DNA of 64,000 nt from Cordia subcordata. Lineage: Eukaryota; Streptophyta; Magnoliopsida; Boraginales; Cordiaceae. Made by a program: the position numbers and the translations under genes. The stretch spans positions 10,549,501-10,613,500 of the forward strand of contig JAPTOF010000003.1 in the NCBI GenBank assembly GCA_028554755.1. The letters run 5' to 3'. Position 1 is the first letter of the stretch; each line of letters begins with the position of its first letter. Of the stretch, positions 22,930 through 34,648 are shown piece after piece. The notes beneath the pieces were generated by a model, which saw nothing but the letters and a program-made list of their open reading frames with translations, did not search any database and was not told the DNA's origin.

Positions 22930-24887
22930 ATGAATGGTCCTAATGCATCAAGGTGGTCACTTGTATCCTCTTCCCCACCACCCGAATGTGCTCCTATTAC
23001 TTGTCGCATTTGTGGAAGTTTTATGCATCAAACGGTTTTCTGTCCCCATGAAAATTCCCTACCTAGGGCTACTGCTAACTATAACCCCTATAGTCATGCA
23101 TCATCTCATGTATCTTTATTTAGAAATCATGACTATAAGGATGCATATTCTTGTTATTGCAATCTATGTGGAAGTCGTGCTCATGATTCCAATACTTGCC
23201 CTACCTTCCACCTATATCCTCGATTGCATGCTATGCCTTATGCCCCTAGCAATCATATGCCCATTCATGCATCTTCATCCTATTATCATGATTCTAGGGA
23301 GCAACATCATGCATTTTCATATTGGGGTCAAGATGACTTTTCATCCGGTACACCTCCTTGCATTGAGAGTCCATCCTTCCCATCATCTTCTCCTACCCAC
23401 CCGTCCTCCGAGTCATACAATGGTTGTGCTTATAGTAATCCTAATCAAGATGTCTATCATTTTCACTCGGTTGAGCCCTCTTCTTTTAGGACTTCTTCAC
23501 AAGAGGAAACGCTTGACTATCTCTTATCTCTTCTTCGATCCAATCAAGAGAAACTAGAGACTTTAAAGCGAGACACCAAATCTCTAGGTGAGCATTTAAA
23601 GAGCATGGTTGAGAGTGTGTAACTCATGAGCGAGAATATCGAAATACCTTTAGAACGAGTTGAAGAGATAGGAGAAAGACCTAGAGATGAGAGAAATAGT
23701 GGTGAAAATGATGTTGTATTGCAGAGACAACTAGAAAGAGAGGTTGATGGAGAGATAACATCTTGTAGTAAGGATGAAGATGAGCTTAATGATAACTTGG
23801 TTCTTGTTGACTCTTATGAATATGTTTTAGAGGAAGTAGTACCCTATCCTCTTAAGCTTTCAACGTCTTCCATTGAGTCGCATGAGCCTTTTCTTTCTCC
23901 TCATCCCATACATTCTGCACACTTGGAAGTTGAGCCTTATGATCATAACAGTCATTTGCATTTCGAGTCTACATTTAGTGAGTCTAGGGTACACACCTCC
24001 CTTGAGCATTCACGCATCCATGACTCAAAATCCTTTGAGTCCCTATTGTCCCCTCTATGTGTGTCTACCCCATATAAGAAGCATGATGGTGAGATGACAC
24101 CCACTAGTGATGAATGTATTGTTGAATTTAAAGAGACTGTAGTTAGTGAACTTTAAAGTCATCCATTGGGGAAAACAAGACATCAATTTCGGAGATTTTA
24201 GATGATAAGTCTCTTAGAGTTAAGAATCATAGTGTTGAGGAGAATAGCAACTCTAAGAAAACTCATAAGAAAGAAATTGATGTGCTTGGAAGAATGATCT
24301 ATGGGTCTCTTTGGATGTTTGATGAATCTTTGATGGAAATAGAACCCATTAAGATCGAATCCACCCCTCGTGAGGAGTTAAAGCGACATAAGCTTGAACA
24401 TGTTATATCTTGTGGAGAGAAAAAGTGTAGTACTTCATCATCCCTTACCCTTGCCCTTCCTTCTCTGTGAGTCGTTCCAACCCCCTTTTCCCATTCCGCT
24501 GAGTCTCCCTCTTTGGAGCTCATGTTCGTGCCTTCATGCATAGAACATTTTCATCTAGAGTTAGAAATCACATTTCCCATGTTGCTTCCATTAGACTTAT
24601 CTTTGGCCCATGGGGAGGGTGTGTTCCTAGCTCTTGATTATGAAAAGAAGGCCATGGGGTGGTTAGTTAGAGAACAAGCAAGGCATGATCTTCCATTTTT
24701 ATACATGACACCTTCTACACTTGCGCACACATTTTCATTTGATATTTCGGGGTGGAATCTTGAAAAGGGGTGCATTGTGTATTCATTACCCCATCATATA
24801 ATGCATGACCCTTTTCTTTCTACTGCTTATGCTTGGTTGAATATCTGGCAGTTTGTGCCTTGCAATTTTAAACATGTATTGCTCTAA
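22930..24887 (+). pseudogene. Family X internal protein with two zinc knuckles (X1, broken)
   Basis: Function is unknown; a nucleic-acid-binding, gag-like role is inferred from the knuckles. The chosen ATG at 22930 is the first in frame. Two CX2CX4HX4C knuckles lie at residues 25-38 (CRICGSFMHQTVFC) and 77-90 (CNLCGSRAHDSNTC). A Ser/His/Tyr/Pro-rich stretch follows, then a Glu-rich segment (about 240-330), then a conserved C-terminus (HGEGVFLALDYEKKAMGWLV). Three lesions break what X2 and X3 show to be one frame: TAA at 23620, where X2 has CAA; a one-base deletion near 24150; TGA at 24468, where X3 has AGA. I do not recognise a Retrotrans_gag fold. Confidence 0.75.
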
Positions 24888-25159
24888 CACTAGCGCCTAC
24901 CTAGAGGCATTAAATCTAGCGCTACTAGGAGGCACCCTAGACATGTTTATATTTCATTTGCTTTCCTTGCTTTTCCTTTTCTTTTATTTGCTTTTAATAT
25001 TATCGTTCTTTGATTTCCATTTTTCTTTTCATTTACTTTCCTTTTTTTCACCCTCTCAAGTGTTTATCCTCACTTCTATCATTTCCCATTCTTCATGCAC
25101 CTTGTTTATCATTTGATGATGCCAATGCAAGCTCGCATGGAAAATGCTACTAATCTTGT

Positions 25160-26467
25160 TGTGGCTGCAAATATCTTAAGAGGGCGGGTGAATTGAAATA
25201 TTAATACTAATTTTTGTTTTTAAAATTTACAGAAAATTTACAACTTCTAACAATCAATATATCAAACACAAGATAAGCAAGGTAAGTAAGAATAAAACTA
25301 GAAGTGTAAGGAGAAGAGAAATAAACGATTTTAAGGTGGTTCGGCCAGGCCTACGTCCACCGCCCAAGGAAGCTCCCCTTAGGACTTCAAAGATCTCCAC
25401 TAAGATGCTTCTTCAAAACTTGGTGAAGCACAAACCAAGTTCTTACAACCTCTTTAAAGCCTAACTTCAAAGAACCCAAGAGAAATACTCTATAGGATTT
25501 CCCCACACTTTACAAGCTTTAATTAATAAATCTTACAAAGATTATAGCTTTCAAAGTGTGTACGTACTCAAGAATAAGAAAAGATTGAATCTGAGATTTT
25601 CTTCAAGAAGAAGATGAATAAGCTCTTGAAAGCTCAAATATATTGCAAGAATGGCTCAAAGATGGATTGAATGATGATAAACACTTTAGCACACTTCAAT
25701 TGATGATTAGAAAGTGTATTGAATGAGTATTTAAAAAGATTTGGGGGTTAGGGATTTGGTAGGTGAAGAAGGAGTGATTTTTCGGCCAGAACGGTAATAA
25801 ACGGCTAGTACATTTATTACAGCTCCCGTTCAGCCGGTCGACCGGCTGGGAGTCCGGCTTACCTTTACCTTCTCTAACTAGGCCGGATGATAGTCGGTCG
25901 ACCGGCTAGGGGGTCCGGCTTTTCCCTTCACCTCTCTGTTTTGGCCGGGCGACCCACCCAGATCAGCCAGTCGACCGGCTGGGGGTCCAACCACTCCAGA
26001 ATGTGAAGTAAAGCCAGACTTTCACAAAGTCGATTTAAAAAGAAAATTCCACAACTCCAAATCATTTTGAATAATTTTGTAAACACATGTTGTGAATTGA
26101 AACGCCCCAGAAACTCATTTTAACTCTATGTGTGCATTCAAATACATTTGTGCATATGTTATTTCAAATGTGCAAGACTTGAAAATTTTTGCTATGAATA
26201 AGAAAAAGATTTTGAGCCAAGTCCACACAATATATAGGCGTTTCACAAAAAGAGCAAGAAGAAAAACAAATCTGGTACCCCTTATGGCTTCTTTTCTCCT
26301 CCTTATGCCTTCTCATCTTTTCTTCCTTCAAATAAGGTTTTTTGCACATCTTCATATCTTTCAAAGCTTCATATTGATATCATCTCATTTTCACAAGAAA
26401 CTATTTAGTCAAATAATGCATATATATATTTTCATCATCAAAATCAATAATGAATATTTAGCTAACA
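25160..26467. repeat. Solo LTR W inserted in X1
   Basis: It starts TGTGGCTGCAAATATC, ends TTAGCTAACA, and is flanked by CTTGT on both sides (25155-25159, 26468-26472). X3 lacks it at the matching place (40147-40148), so the empty site is known. It carries GGTGGTTCGGCC and CCTACGTCCACC. Three palindromic GGTCGACCGG blocks are at 25833-25846, 25893-25907 and 25966-25981. It is unrelated in sequence to the X, Y or copia LTRs. It contains no internal region or coding domain. Confidence 0.85.
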
Positions 26468-27617
26468 CTTGTGCTTTGTGAGTGTTTGTCATTTGTTGAG
26501 AAACAGGGTTAGTAGACAAAGTATTGATCATTGGCATCAAAAGAGCTTCCAAAGGAATGCAAGGTTGTATCTATCCTTTCTCCACTTGACCCCTTTTATT
26601 TACCCCGTCCCCACCACTCGTACTTGCTTTGTGTTGCCATTTTGCTTGTTGAGTTGTATTGTTCTATTTGCTTGAGGACAAGCAAAGTTTAGGTTTGGGG
26701 GTGTGGGAGTTTGGTTTTATTGTTATATGCTTTGTGCAGGGTAGATGTGCATTATGTGATTTAAAATGGCAAAAATTTTTTGATTTTGACGCATGTAAAG
26801 TTGTTTATTTCTTGGTTGATCGTTATGTTGGCTATTATGGTTGACTCAATTGATTGGTGAATATGAGTTGCATTGTGGGGAAGTGAATAGAGTGGATTGA
26901 AAATCGAGTATTGGAGTGGATGCCCTTGAAAGTTGTGGGGAGTGAGGACCTTCAAGAATGAACCCTTGTAGCCACCCCATAGCTTGGTAGGAAAAAGTGT
27001 CAAAAAGAGATTGTTGATATAAATGCCCTTCTGTCATTGGTTCTTTTTGATGTGCTAAAGCCTTTCTTTTTCTTTTCTTTTTGTATGAATGCAATGAAAA
27101 GCATGAAAAATCCAAAAAAAAATTGAAAAAGGCAAAAAGGTGCAAAAATATCTAAAAAAAAGTGAAAAAGAGAAAAAAGCCAAAGGCACCAAAACTTTTT
27201 GTGAATAAGTGCATAAGTGACACAATGTCAACTTAGCACAAGTTATCCTCTATGTAGATATGTGAATAAGGCTTGTTTAAGCCATTGTTTTTGTATATTC
27301 TCTTTTTTCATGACTTTGAGGCTTTGTGCATGTTGGGGAGGCCATGTTAGTTGAAGGGGCACAAAATCTCAACATCTCGAGTGCATGCGTTAGAATCCTA
27401 GGCTTGTGGTGGTTTAGCTACTCGGGAACTTCTCAGGAGGTTCAAGGCCCTTTATGATTAGAGGGAAGATCTAAAGAGACTTAAGGATCTCTTCACAATA
27501 GGAATTCCCCCTTCATGCTTCTTAGGCCAACCATAATAGCGAGTCAATTCCTTAGGCAACCCTTTATATCGACTTTAGAGGTAAACTTAGGTTTGGGCTT
27601 GCTTGGAGATAATCAAG

Positions 27618-27635
27618 AAAAAGGTTTGGGGGTGT
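27618..27635 (+). other. 3' polypurine tract of X1
   Basis: AAAAAGGTTTGGGGGTGT is directly followed by the LTR start TGATGTG. It would prime plus-strand DNA synthesis. X3 has the same tract at 63601-63618. Confidence 0.75.
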
Positions 27636-29718
27636 TGATGTGTTTGTTTTGGGTGTTTATGTATTGCAAGTATATACTTGTTTTCAGGTGTTTTGAGCTT
27701 CATTTGGTGTATTAGTATATCATCTAGGTCATACTTGTGCATATTAGAGTTTACATATTCATAGTTGAAGGTAAGACTTAAATGCTACACTAATGCGCGT
27801 TTATTGCTTATTTTTGGTGTGATTTGGAGAGATAATTAGAGCCTGATTGAGGGTTCTTGGTGTGTGGAACAAAGCCAAGGGTGTTTGGACATAATGGAGT
27901 AAAAAAAAGTGCATTTGTAAGTGGCGGGGCAAAAGAAGGAGTGACCGAGGAGAAACCGAGCGCAACGTGAGCCAAATTTGGATCTTGCAACCTAAAAAGG
28001 ACATGGACAAATTTTGGATATGTTATAGGGTGCAAAAGATGGCTCAGGAGATCCCCCACGAAGATACGAAGCCATAGAAAAAAAAGGTGTGCGAATCGGA
28101 GCTAAAACGAGCAAGATATGATCATTTACTATCATAACCATTTAGCCTCTATGTAGGCCGGACGACCTAGCCGGTCAACCGGCCGGATCAGAATCTGGGC
28201 CAATTTTGGCCGAATGACTTGGCCCCAAAGCCGGTCGACCGGCTGGGCCCCCGGCTAGACGTGTTAACAACTCTATTTAAGCCACTTTTCAGCCACTTTT
28301 GAAGAAGAACAACACCCAAATCAAACACCCATTTTCAAAAGCCCAAAATCCACCAAAAATCACCTCACACACTCATTTCTAAACATATTTAACACTTGTA
28401 ATCAAGGATCCAAGAGGATCAAACACTAGGATTTGAGGCATAGCTCATGGATTGTAAAGCTTGGCTAGGGATAGAAGGGTATCTCACTTTTACCCTAAGT
28501 GTAATTATGTTTGATTAGAGCTATGTAGGGTGATTATTCTTGTATTTATGGATTGATTGCTACTTTTTATTAATGGTAACTTGATGGATTTATGTATATA
28601 TGCTTTATGCCTAGGGCTTCAAAGGCTATTTTACATACATGTCTATGTGTTTGTTAAAATGCCTCAATGATGTAGCATATGTATATTTAAGTCTATTATG
28701 CTTAACCATCTCTAAATCATTATGCTGCCATGTCTATGTGTTTGTGTCATGATTACATGAAATGGGTATGTTTATATACATGTCTATGTATGTGTTTACA
28801 TATTTAATGGCATGAATAGCTTCTATTGCATACATGTCGGGTACTATAGATTAAATTGGTGTAATCTAAGCATGTCTATGTGTTTAGTAGTAGAATATTC
28901 CAGAGTATTCTCAAATGCCATGCCCTAGATGTGTTTTCTTTGCCCTTAAACATTAATATCTGCTATTGTGATGTGATCGATGGTGCAAAACTTATAACTA
29001 GCCTAGGTCGAGTCCCCTTTGGCTTTAAATCCAGCCAATAGGAGTTCGGATAGGTTTAGTTGACCTTAGTTCACTTAGGAAGGCTAGTTAGTCCACCCTA
29101 ACACCTTAGGTTCATAAGGTCCACGTCGTAGCTCTGAGTGGGGTGAAGCTTAGGGACGGACCCGCACCGAGTCCTAGCGACAGATTGGGGAACTAATCAG
29201 AGGACTAAGTGCTAGGGTTAGATCGATCTACACTCACCTAGAATCTTATTGGCTAGCCCTAATTCCTAAGTCATAAAGACCACGTCGTATTGCTAGGCAT
29301 CGCCATCTGGGCACGGACTCGCACCGAGGCTTAGGGTACCAATTAAAAGGCTAATTATAGGTCTAGATTAGAGCACTTAGTATAATCCATCAAGTAACCC
29401 TAGAAAGACATAGTAATCACCACAAACAAGACGTAATCACCTTAGTCCCCCATTTTTGATGTTTGAATCCCTTAGATCACTTGATTCTCCCTTCATATGC
29501 ATACATCTTTTATTTCCTTGTCCTTATTTTAGCTTTACTTTTTCGAGCTCCCGTTGCACCACTATTCCTCAAAAAGAGTGTAGTTTAGGTCCTAACGCGT
29601 AGCTTTTAAGATGCAATTAGCTTAGGACACCATACACGTTAGGCCCCGTGGATTCGACCCTGCACTTGCACACATCGTACTACACACGACCTGTGCGCTT
29701 ACGGGCTATTTAGGCTTG
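27636..29718 (+). repeat. Family X LTR: 3' LTR of X1, also 5' LTR of X2
   Basis: It follows X1's polypurine tract and aligns throughout with the 5' LTR. It stops at TTTAGGCTTGTG, about 30 bp before the expected GCGATATCA end, and continues into the middle of the X coding region. One exact palindrome GCCGGTCGACCGGC is at 28230-28243, with TATA-like CTATTTAA about 30 bp later. The hairpin is at 29019-29038. Confidence 0.85.
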
Positions 29719-30665
29719 TGCTTATAGTAATCCTAATCAAGATGTCTACCATTTTCACTCAGTTGAGCCCTCTTCTTTTAGGGCTTCTTCACAAGAGGAA
29801 ACGCTTGACTATCTCTTATCTCTCCTTCGATCCAATCAAGAGGAACTAGAGAGTTTGAAGCGAGACACAAAATCTCTAGGTGAGTGTTTAAAGAGCATGG
29901 TTGAGAGTGTGCAACTTTTGAGCGAGAATATCGAAATACCTTTAGAACGAGTTGAAGAGATAGGAGAAAGACCTAGAGATGAGAGAAATAGTGGTAAAAG
30001 TGATGTTGTATTAGAGAGACAACTAGAAAGAGAGGTTGATGGAGAGATAACATCTTGTAGTAAGAATGAAGATGAGCTTAATGATATCTTGGTTCTTGTT
30101 GACTCTTATGAATATATTTTAGAGGAAGTAGTACCCTATCCTCTTAAGATTTCAACGTCTTCCATTGAGTCACATAAGCCTTTTCTTACTCCTCATCCTA
30201 TACATTCTGCATACTTGGAAGTTGAGTCTTATGATCATAACACTCATTTGCATTTTGAGTCTACATTTAGTGAGTCTAGGGTACACACCTCCCTTGAGCA
30301 TTCATGCATCCATGACTCAAAATTCTTTGAGTCCCCATTGTCCCCTCTATATGTGTGTACCCCGTATGAGAAGCATGATGGTGAGATGGCACCCACTAGC
30401 GATGAATGTATTGTTGAATTTAAAGGGACTGTAGCTAGTGAAGGTTTAAAGTCATCCATTGGGGAAAACAAGACATCAATTTCGGAGATTTTAGATGATA
30501 AGCCCCTTAGAGTGAAGAATCATGGTGTTGAGGAGAATAACAACTCTAAGAAAACTCATAACAAAGAAATTGATGTGCTTGGAAGAATGATCTATGGATC
30601 TCTTTGGATGTTTGATGAATCATTGATGGAAATAGAAACCATTTAGATCGAATCCACCCCTCGTG
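29719..30665 (+). pseudogene. Family X protein, middle part (X2)
   Basis: It starts at the codons equal to X1 position 23427 and ends at the equal of 24374. The primer site and both knuckles are deleted, because LTR and coding region are joined at a shared TTGTG. The frame is open from the junction to a TAG at 30644 (X1 has AAG). It lacks the stop at X1 23620 and the X1 frameshift. That makes it the best witness that the X protein is one long frame. It is cut by copia A at 30666. Confidence 0.8.
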
Positions 30666-30691
30666 TGCCTTAGGGCGTACTAATCCTAACA
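30666..30691 (-). repeat. copia A 3' LTR remnant of about 25 bp
   Basis: Only the terminal AGGGCGTACTAATCCTAACA (as read on plus) remains, next to the polypurine tract 30692-30704. The other ~1.88 kb are gone. The deletion ends in X2 sequence. Confidence 0.75.
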
Positions 30692-30705
30692 ATCTCCCAC
30701 TTGCA

Positions 30706-32330
30706 CTAAAGATCATTTCTGCACAACCTAATACCCATGGACTCTAAATGTGTAGTGAAAATTTTCTCTAGAAGAGTCTTTGTTAATGGGTCTGCCAGGT
30801 TTTCGGCTGAAGCTAACTTTTCAACTACTATATCTCCTCTTTGGATAAACTTATGGATCAAATGATATTTCCGTTCAATGTGTTTACCCTTTTTGTGATT
30901 CCTGGGCTCTTTGCATTATAAAACAGCACCGTTGTTGTCGCAATACAACGTTATCGGTCTATGAGCTGCTGGCACAACTTCTAGGGCTAAAAGGAACTTT
31001 CTTAGCTATACTGCCTCTTTTGCAACCTCAGATGCTGCTACATACTCGGCCTCCATGGTAGAGTCAGAAATACAATTTTGCTTCGCACTTCTCCATGAAA
31101 TAGCTCTTTCTGCTAGAGTGAAAACATATCCAGAAGTAGACTTCCTGGAATCTCTGTCGGACTGAAAATTCGAGTCTGTATAGGCTAATGGCGTTAGATC
31201 ATCTGCATAGTATTCCAACACATAATCCTTAGTTCTTTATAGGAATTTGAATACATGCTTAACTGTGACTCATTGTGCCGGTCTAGGGTTTGACTGATAT
31301 CTACTAACCATGCCAATAGGAAAGAAGATATCTGGTCTAGTATATAACATGGCATACATGAAGCTTTCAATCGCTGAAGCATAAGGAACTAATTTCATGC
31401 TCTCTATCTCCTCAGGTGTTTTAGAACATTGATCTCGAGATAGATAAACTCCATGTCTAGAAGGCAATGAGGCTTTCTCAGAGTTTTGCATGTTAAACCT
31501 GACCAATATTTTCTCAATAAATGAAGCTTAAGATAGGGCTAGCCTTCTGTTCTTACAATCTCGCATAAGCTTGATGCCTAGAACATAACTAGCTTCTCCT
31601 AAATCCTTCATTTGAAATTTAGTAGAAAGTCAAACCTTGATGGATGATAATATCCCCACATCATTTCCATTAAGTAGGATGTCATCCGCATACAGAACGA
31701 AAAAAGCTACAGCATTTCCATTATGCCTCTTATGCACACAAGGTTCATCAATATTTTGATTAAAACCATAAGATTTAATTGCACGATCAAATTTGATGTT
31801 CCATGCTCTAGATGCCTGCTTTAATCCAAAAATGGACTTTTTTAACTTACAAACCACATGTTCTTGGCCTTTGGCAACATATCCATCTGGTTGTGTCATA
31901 TAAATGGTTTCGTCAAGCTCTCCATTAAGAAAAGTTGTCTTGACGTCCATTTGCCATATCTCATAGTTAGAATGACATGCGATGGCAAGAAGTATCCTGA
32001 TGGATTTAAGCATGGCTACTGGTGAGAAAGTTTCCTCATAATCGATCTCTTCTTTCTGAGTAAAACCTTTCGCCATCAACCTTGGTTTAAAGGTTTCAAC
32101 TATTCCATCAACTCCTTTTTTTCTCTTGTAGACTCATTTAGACCTTATAAGTTTTACCCCTTCAGGTGCAATTACAAGATCCCAAACTTTGTTAGAATAC
32201 ATAGATTCTAACTCTAAACCCATTGCCTTATGCCATTGGTCAACATCTATGTTGGAAACTGCTTCATTATAACTTGTGGGATCTGCCACCTGATCCTCTA
32301 AAGAAGTTTGAAAGGACTCTCTATAATGTT
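30706..32330 (-). pseudogene. pol: copia RT and RNase H remnant (copy A)
   Basis: RT 32200-31500 shows EEIDYEETFSPVAMLKSIR, QMDVKTTFLNGELDE, LKKSIFGLKQASRAW and, near 31680, VLYADDILLNGND, where the usual Y-V-D-D is A-D-D. RNase H 31500-30706 shows SGYVFTLAERAISWRSAKQNC and [18 protein letters not shown], ending in NDL-stop. TAG and TAA codons near 31620, 31255, 31530 and 31000, and local frame damage, disable it. Confidence 0.8.
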
Positions 32331-33500
32331 TATCAGAAGGCCTAGATATCTTCTCACTACGATGAGCCTCCGATATATTAGGTGTAATATGCTATTCCAT
32401 TTCATTTACAGTTACCACAGGTGTTACTGGAGATTCTTGTGAAATCTCTTCTAGAACAAGTTTAGAATCTAGTGTTTTTTGGATCATTTCACCACTCTCT
32501 AAGTATCTCTAATGGGTGCTTATAAACACCTTTTGCTCTTTAGGATTATAAAAAATCCCACCTCTGGTTCTCTTAGGATACCTAATAAAATAGCACAACT
32601 CAGATCTTGGTTCCAACTTTAAAGCATTACTATTAAGTACATAAGTTGGACAACCCCAAATATGGAGATGATTTAAACTAGGCTTACGCCCGGTCCACAT
32701 TTCTTGCGGTGTCCTAGGTACTAATTTAGATGGTACCAAGTTCAAGATGTATACTACTGTCTCAATGGCATACCCCCGAAAAGATAAAGGTAATGATGCA
32801 TGACTCATCATTGACCTAACCATATTTAATAGGGTGCGATTTCTTCTCTCTGCTACACCATTTTGCTGGGGAGTCCCTAGTGCAATCAATTGAGACATAA
32901 TCCCTTCTTGTGCAAGATAGTCTCTGAACTCACCTGAGTGGCGCTCACCTGAGAGGTATTCGCCACCTCGATCAGACCGAAGGGCTTTGATACGTTTATC
33001 TAATTTCTGCTCCGCTTCAGCTTTGAACTCTTTGAATTTCTTAAAGGATTCAGACTTGCGTCACATCAGATATGCATATCCATACCTAGAGTAATCATTA
33101 GTAAAGGTAATGAAATACTCATAACCTCCTCGTGCTGGTTTGCTTATAGGACCACACATATCGGTATGAACCAATTCCAATACTTCTTTGGCCCTTTCTC
33201 CTTTAGAAGAAAATGACCGTTTGGTAATCTTTTCTTTGAGGCAAGATTCACACGGAGGTAGATCTTCGAGATCTAATGAGCTGAGATGCCCATCCTTGAC
33301 TAATCTCCAATTTTGCTTTAGACTAATATGTCCTAAGCATAGATGTCGAAGATAAGTATCATTAGTCGAAGAAACCTTCCATTTTTGGGAATTAGTTTGT
33401 TCTATATTATGCAGTGAGTTTGTAATAGGTTTTATATAGAACAAGCTATCATGCACGCTACCGGAACAAATAATATTTCCATCTCTACTGATATCAACAC
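32331..33500 (-). pseudogene. copia integrase remnant (copy A)
   Basis: The zinc-binding part is in 33456-33061: YLRHLCLGHISLKQN, then CESCLKEKITKRSFSS. The core follows: VLELVHTDMCGPISKPARGGYEYFITFTNDYSRYGY. The glutamate block [15 protein letters not shown] is at about 32880. A small duplication of CTCACCTGAG at 32929-32957 lies between the second aspartate block and the glutamate block. Stops near 33063 and 32925 break the frame. Confidence 0.8.
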
Positions 33501-33840
33501 CAGAATGGAAATTAATTCAAAAACCATCTAATATTAATTGTGAAATAGAAATATGGTTTTTACGTACATCCAGAACATAATAAATGTTGTTCAAAAATAA
33601 CTTCCTATTACATGGAAAATTTAAGCACATTCCTCCCACTGCAGCAGCCCATGCTTTTGCTCCATTACCATCCTCAGAGCAAATTCTCCTTTAGCTAGTT
33701 ACTTCATTTCCTGAAACCAATGCAAAGAATTGCAAATATGGTTAGTGGCTTCAGAGTCTACAATCCAAGAATCAGTAGAATCAACCACTAAACAGGTTTC
33801 AATATAGAACAAAAGAGGTGTACGTATCTTGTCTCGTGCT
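33501..33840 (-). pseudogene. copia protease and pre-integrase remnant (copy A)
   Basis: The aspartic protease site reads DSEATNHICNS-like near 33740-33770: the glycine of the usual D-S-G-A is changed. Downstream are GGMCLNFPCNRKLFLNN and ISISQLILDG. Frame damage is heavy around 33680-33720. Confidence 0.6.
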
Positions 33841-34648
33841 AGGTACTTCGGGAAATCCCTTTTCCAATGCCCATTCTGGCCACACTTAAAGCATTTTCCC
33901 TTAGGCTTTTCACCTGTTAATTGTTTTGGCTTTTCACCATTTTTCTTCTTTTTCCCTTAACCACATTTTTTATTCCCCTTTCCTTTGAACTTCTTCCTTT
34001 TCAGGTTAAGTCCAGAAGTGGATGCTTGAACTATGTTTACGTGGCCCCCTTATTTTTAATTATGGCTTCTGCAACTAGGAGCTCTTTCGTTAATTTTGTT
34101 ATATCCATGTTCATCTTGCCCATATTATAATTAAGCTTAAACTGGGTGTAAGACGGTGGTAGAATCTCCAAAATCATGCCTACTTTTGACTGTTCATCTA
34201 TGTTTGCCCCTAGGATCTCGACAGTATTGAAGTAATCCATCATTTTGAGCATATGCTTTCTGACAGATGCTCCTTCTGTCATCCTTTGATTCATAATTTC
34301 TCTAAGAGCACCTTTACTTGCAGGCCTATCCTTATCGGCAAACATACGAGACAGTGAGGTCATGATTTCTTTTGTAGTTTCCATATGATGATGCTTGCTC
34401 TGCAAAATATCTGACATAGAAGCCATCATATTGCACTTGACCATACTATTGGCCTTCTGCCATTTTCCCTAAGCATCTTTTTGGGTTTCCGAAGAGTTTG
34501 CCCTCACAACAGGACAAGGAGTTGTTAGGACATACTTGTACTCTTCTATGGTGAGTACTATGTCCAAGTTTTGTTCCCAGTCCACAAAATTTGGTCCAGT
34601 GAGCTTGTGCTCTTTAAGAATTATAGCTAGTGGACTGAATGAAGACAA
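33841..34648 (-). pseudogene. gag: copia gag remnant (copy A)
   Basis: The family start codon is TTG here (34648-34646), not ATG. The longest open part, 34444-34037, has the capsid-type domain (EQSKVGMILEILPPSYTQFKLNYN). The codon that is TGA in B and E is CAA here. A TAG near 34472 and a frame change near 34050 break it. The knuckle region near 33870-33900 still reads CFKCGQNGHWK. Confidence 0.75.

Larger units (their letters stand above)
24888..27635 (+). other. Family X 3' untranslated region with internal polypurine-like tract
   Basis: No gene is seen. It contains the ACTAGGAGGCACCCTAGACATG block, a T-rich stretch, solo LTR W (25160-26467), an internal purine tract AGGTTTGGGGGTGTGGGAG at 26691-26709 and the terminal tract AAAAAGGTTTGGGGGTGT at 27618-27635. 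The same landmarks, in the same order, form the 3' region of Y (minus strand, 52259-53710), which links the two families. Confidence 0.75.
20638..29718 (+). mobile_element. Family X non-autonomous LTR retrotransposon, copy X1
   Basis: It has a 2.1 kb 5' LTR, tRNA-Asp primer site, one decayed ORF of about 650 codons with two zinc knuckles, long 3' untranslated region, polypurine tract and 3' LTR. No RT, protease or integrase is visible in any frame of the internal region. It inserted in the leader of copia fragment C. The 3' LTR lacks its last ~30 bp, so no matching right-hand target duplication can be read. Solo LTR W sits in its 3' region. Confidence 0.8.

Noticed and set aside
22934..23557. 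Long second open frame (207 codons) overlapping the family X protein
   Set aside because: It lies one base out of frame with the zinc-knuckle ORF, is rich in Leu/Ile/Met/His as expected of a shadow, and shows no domain.
26128..26481. 117-codon plus-strand frame
   Set aside because: It lies inside solo LTR W and crosses its end and the target duplication, so it cannot be an old gene.
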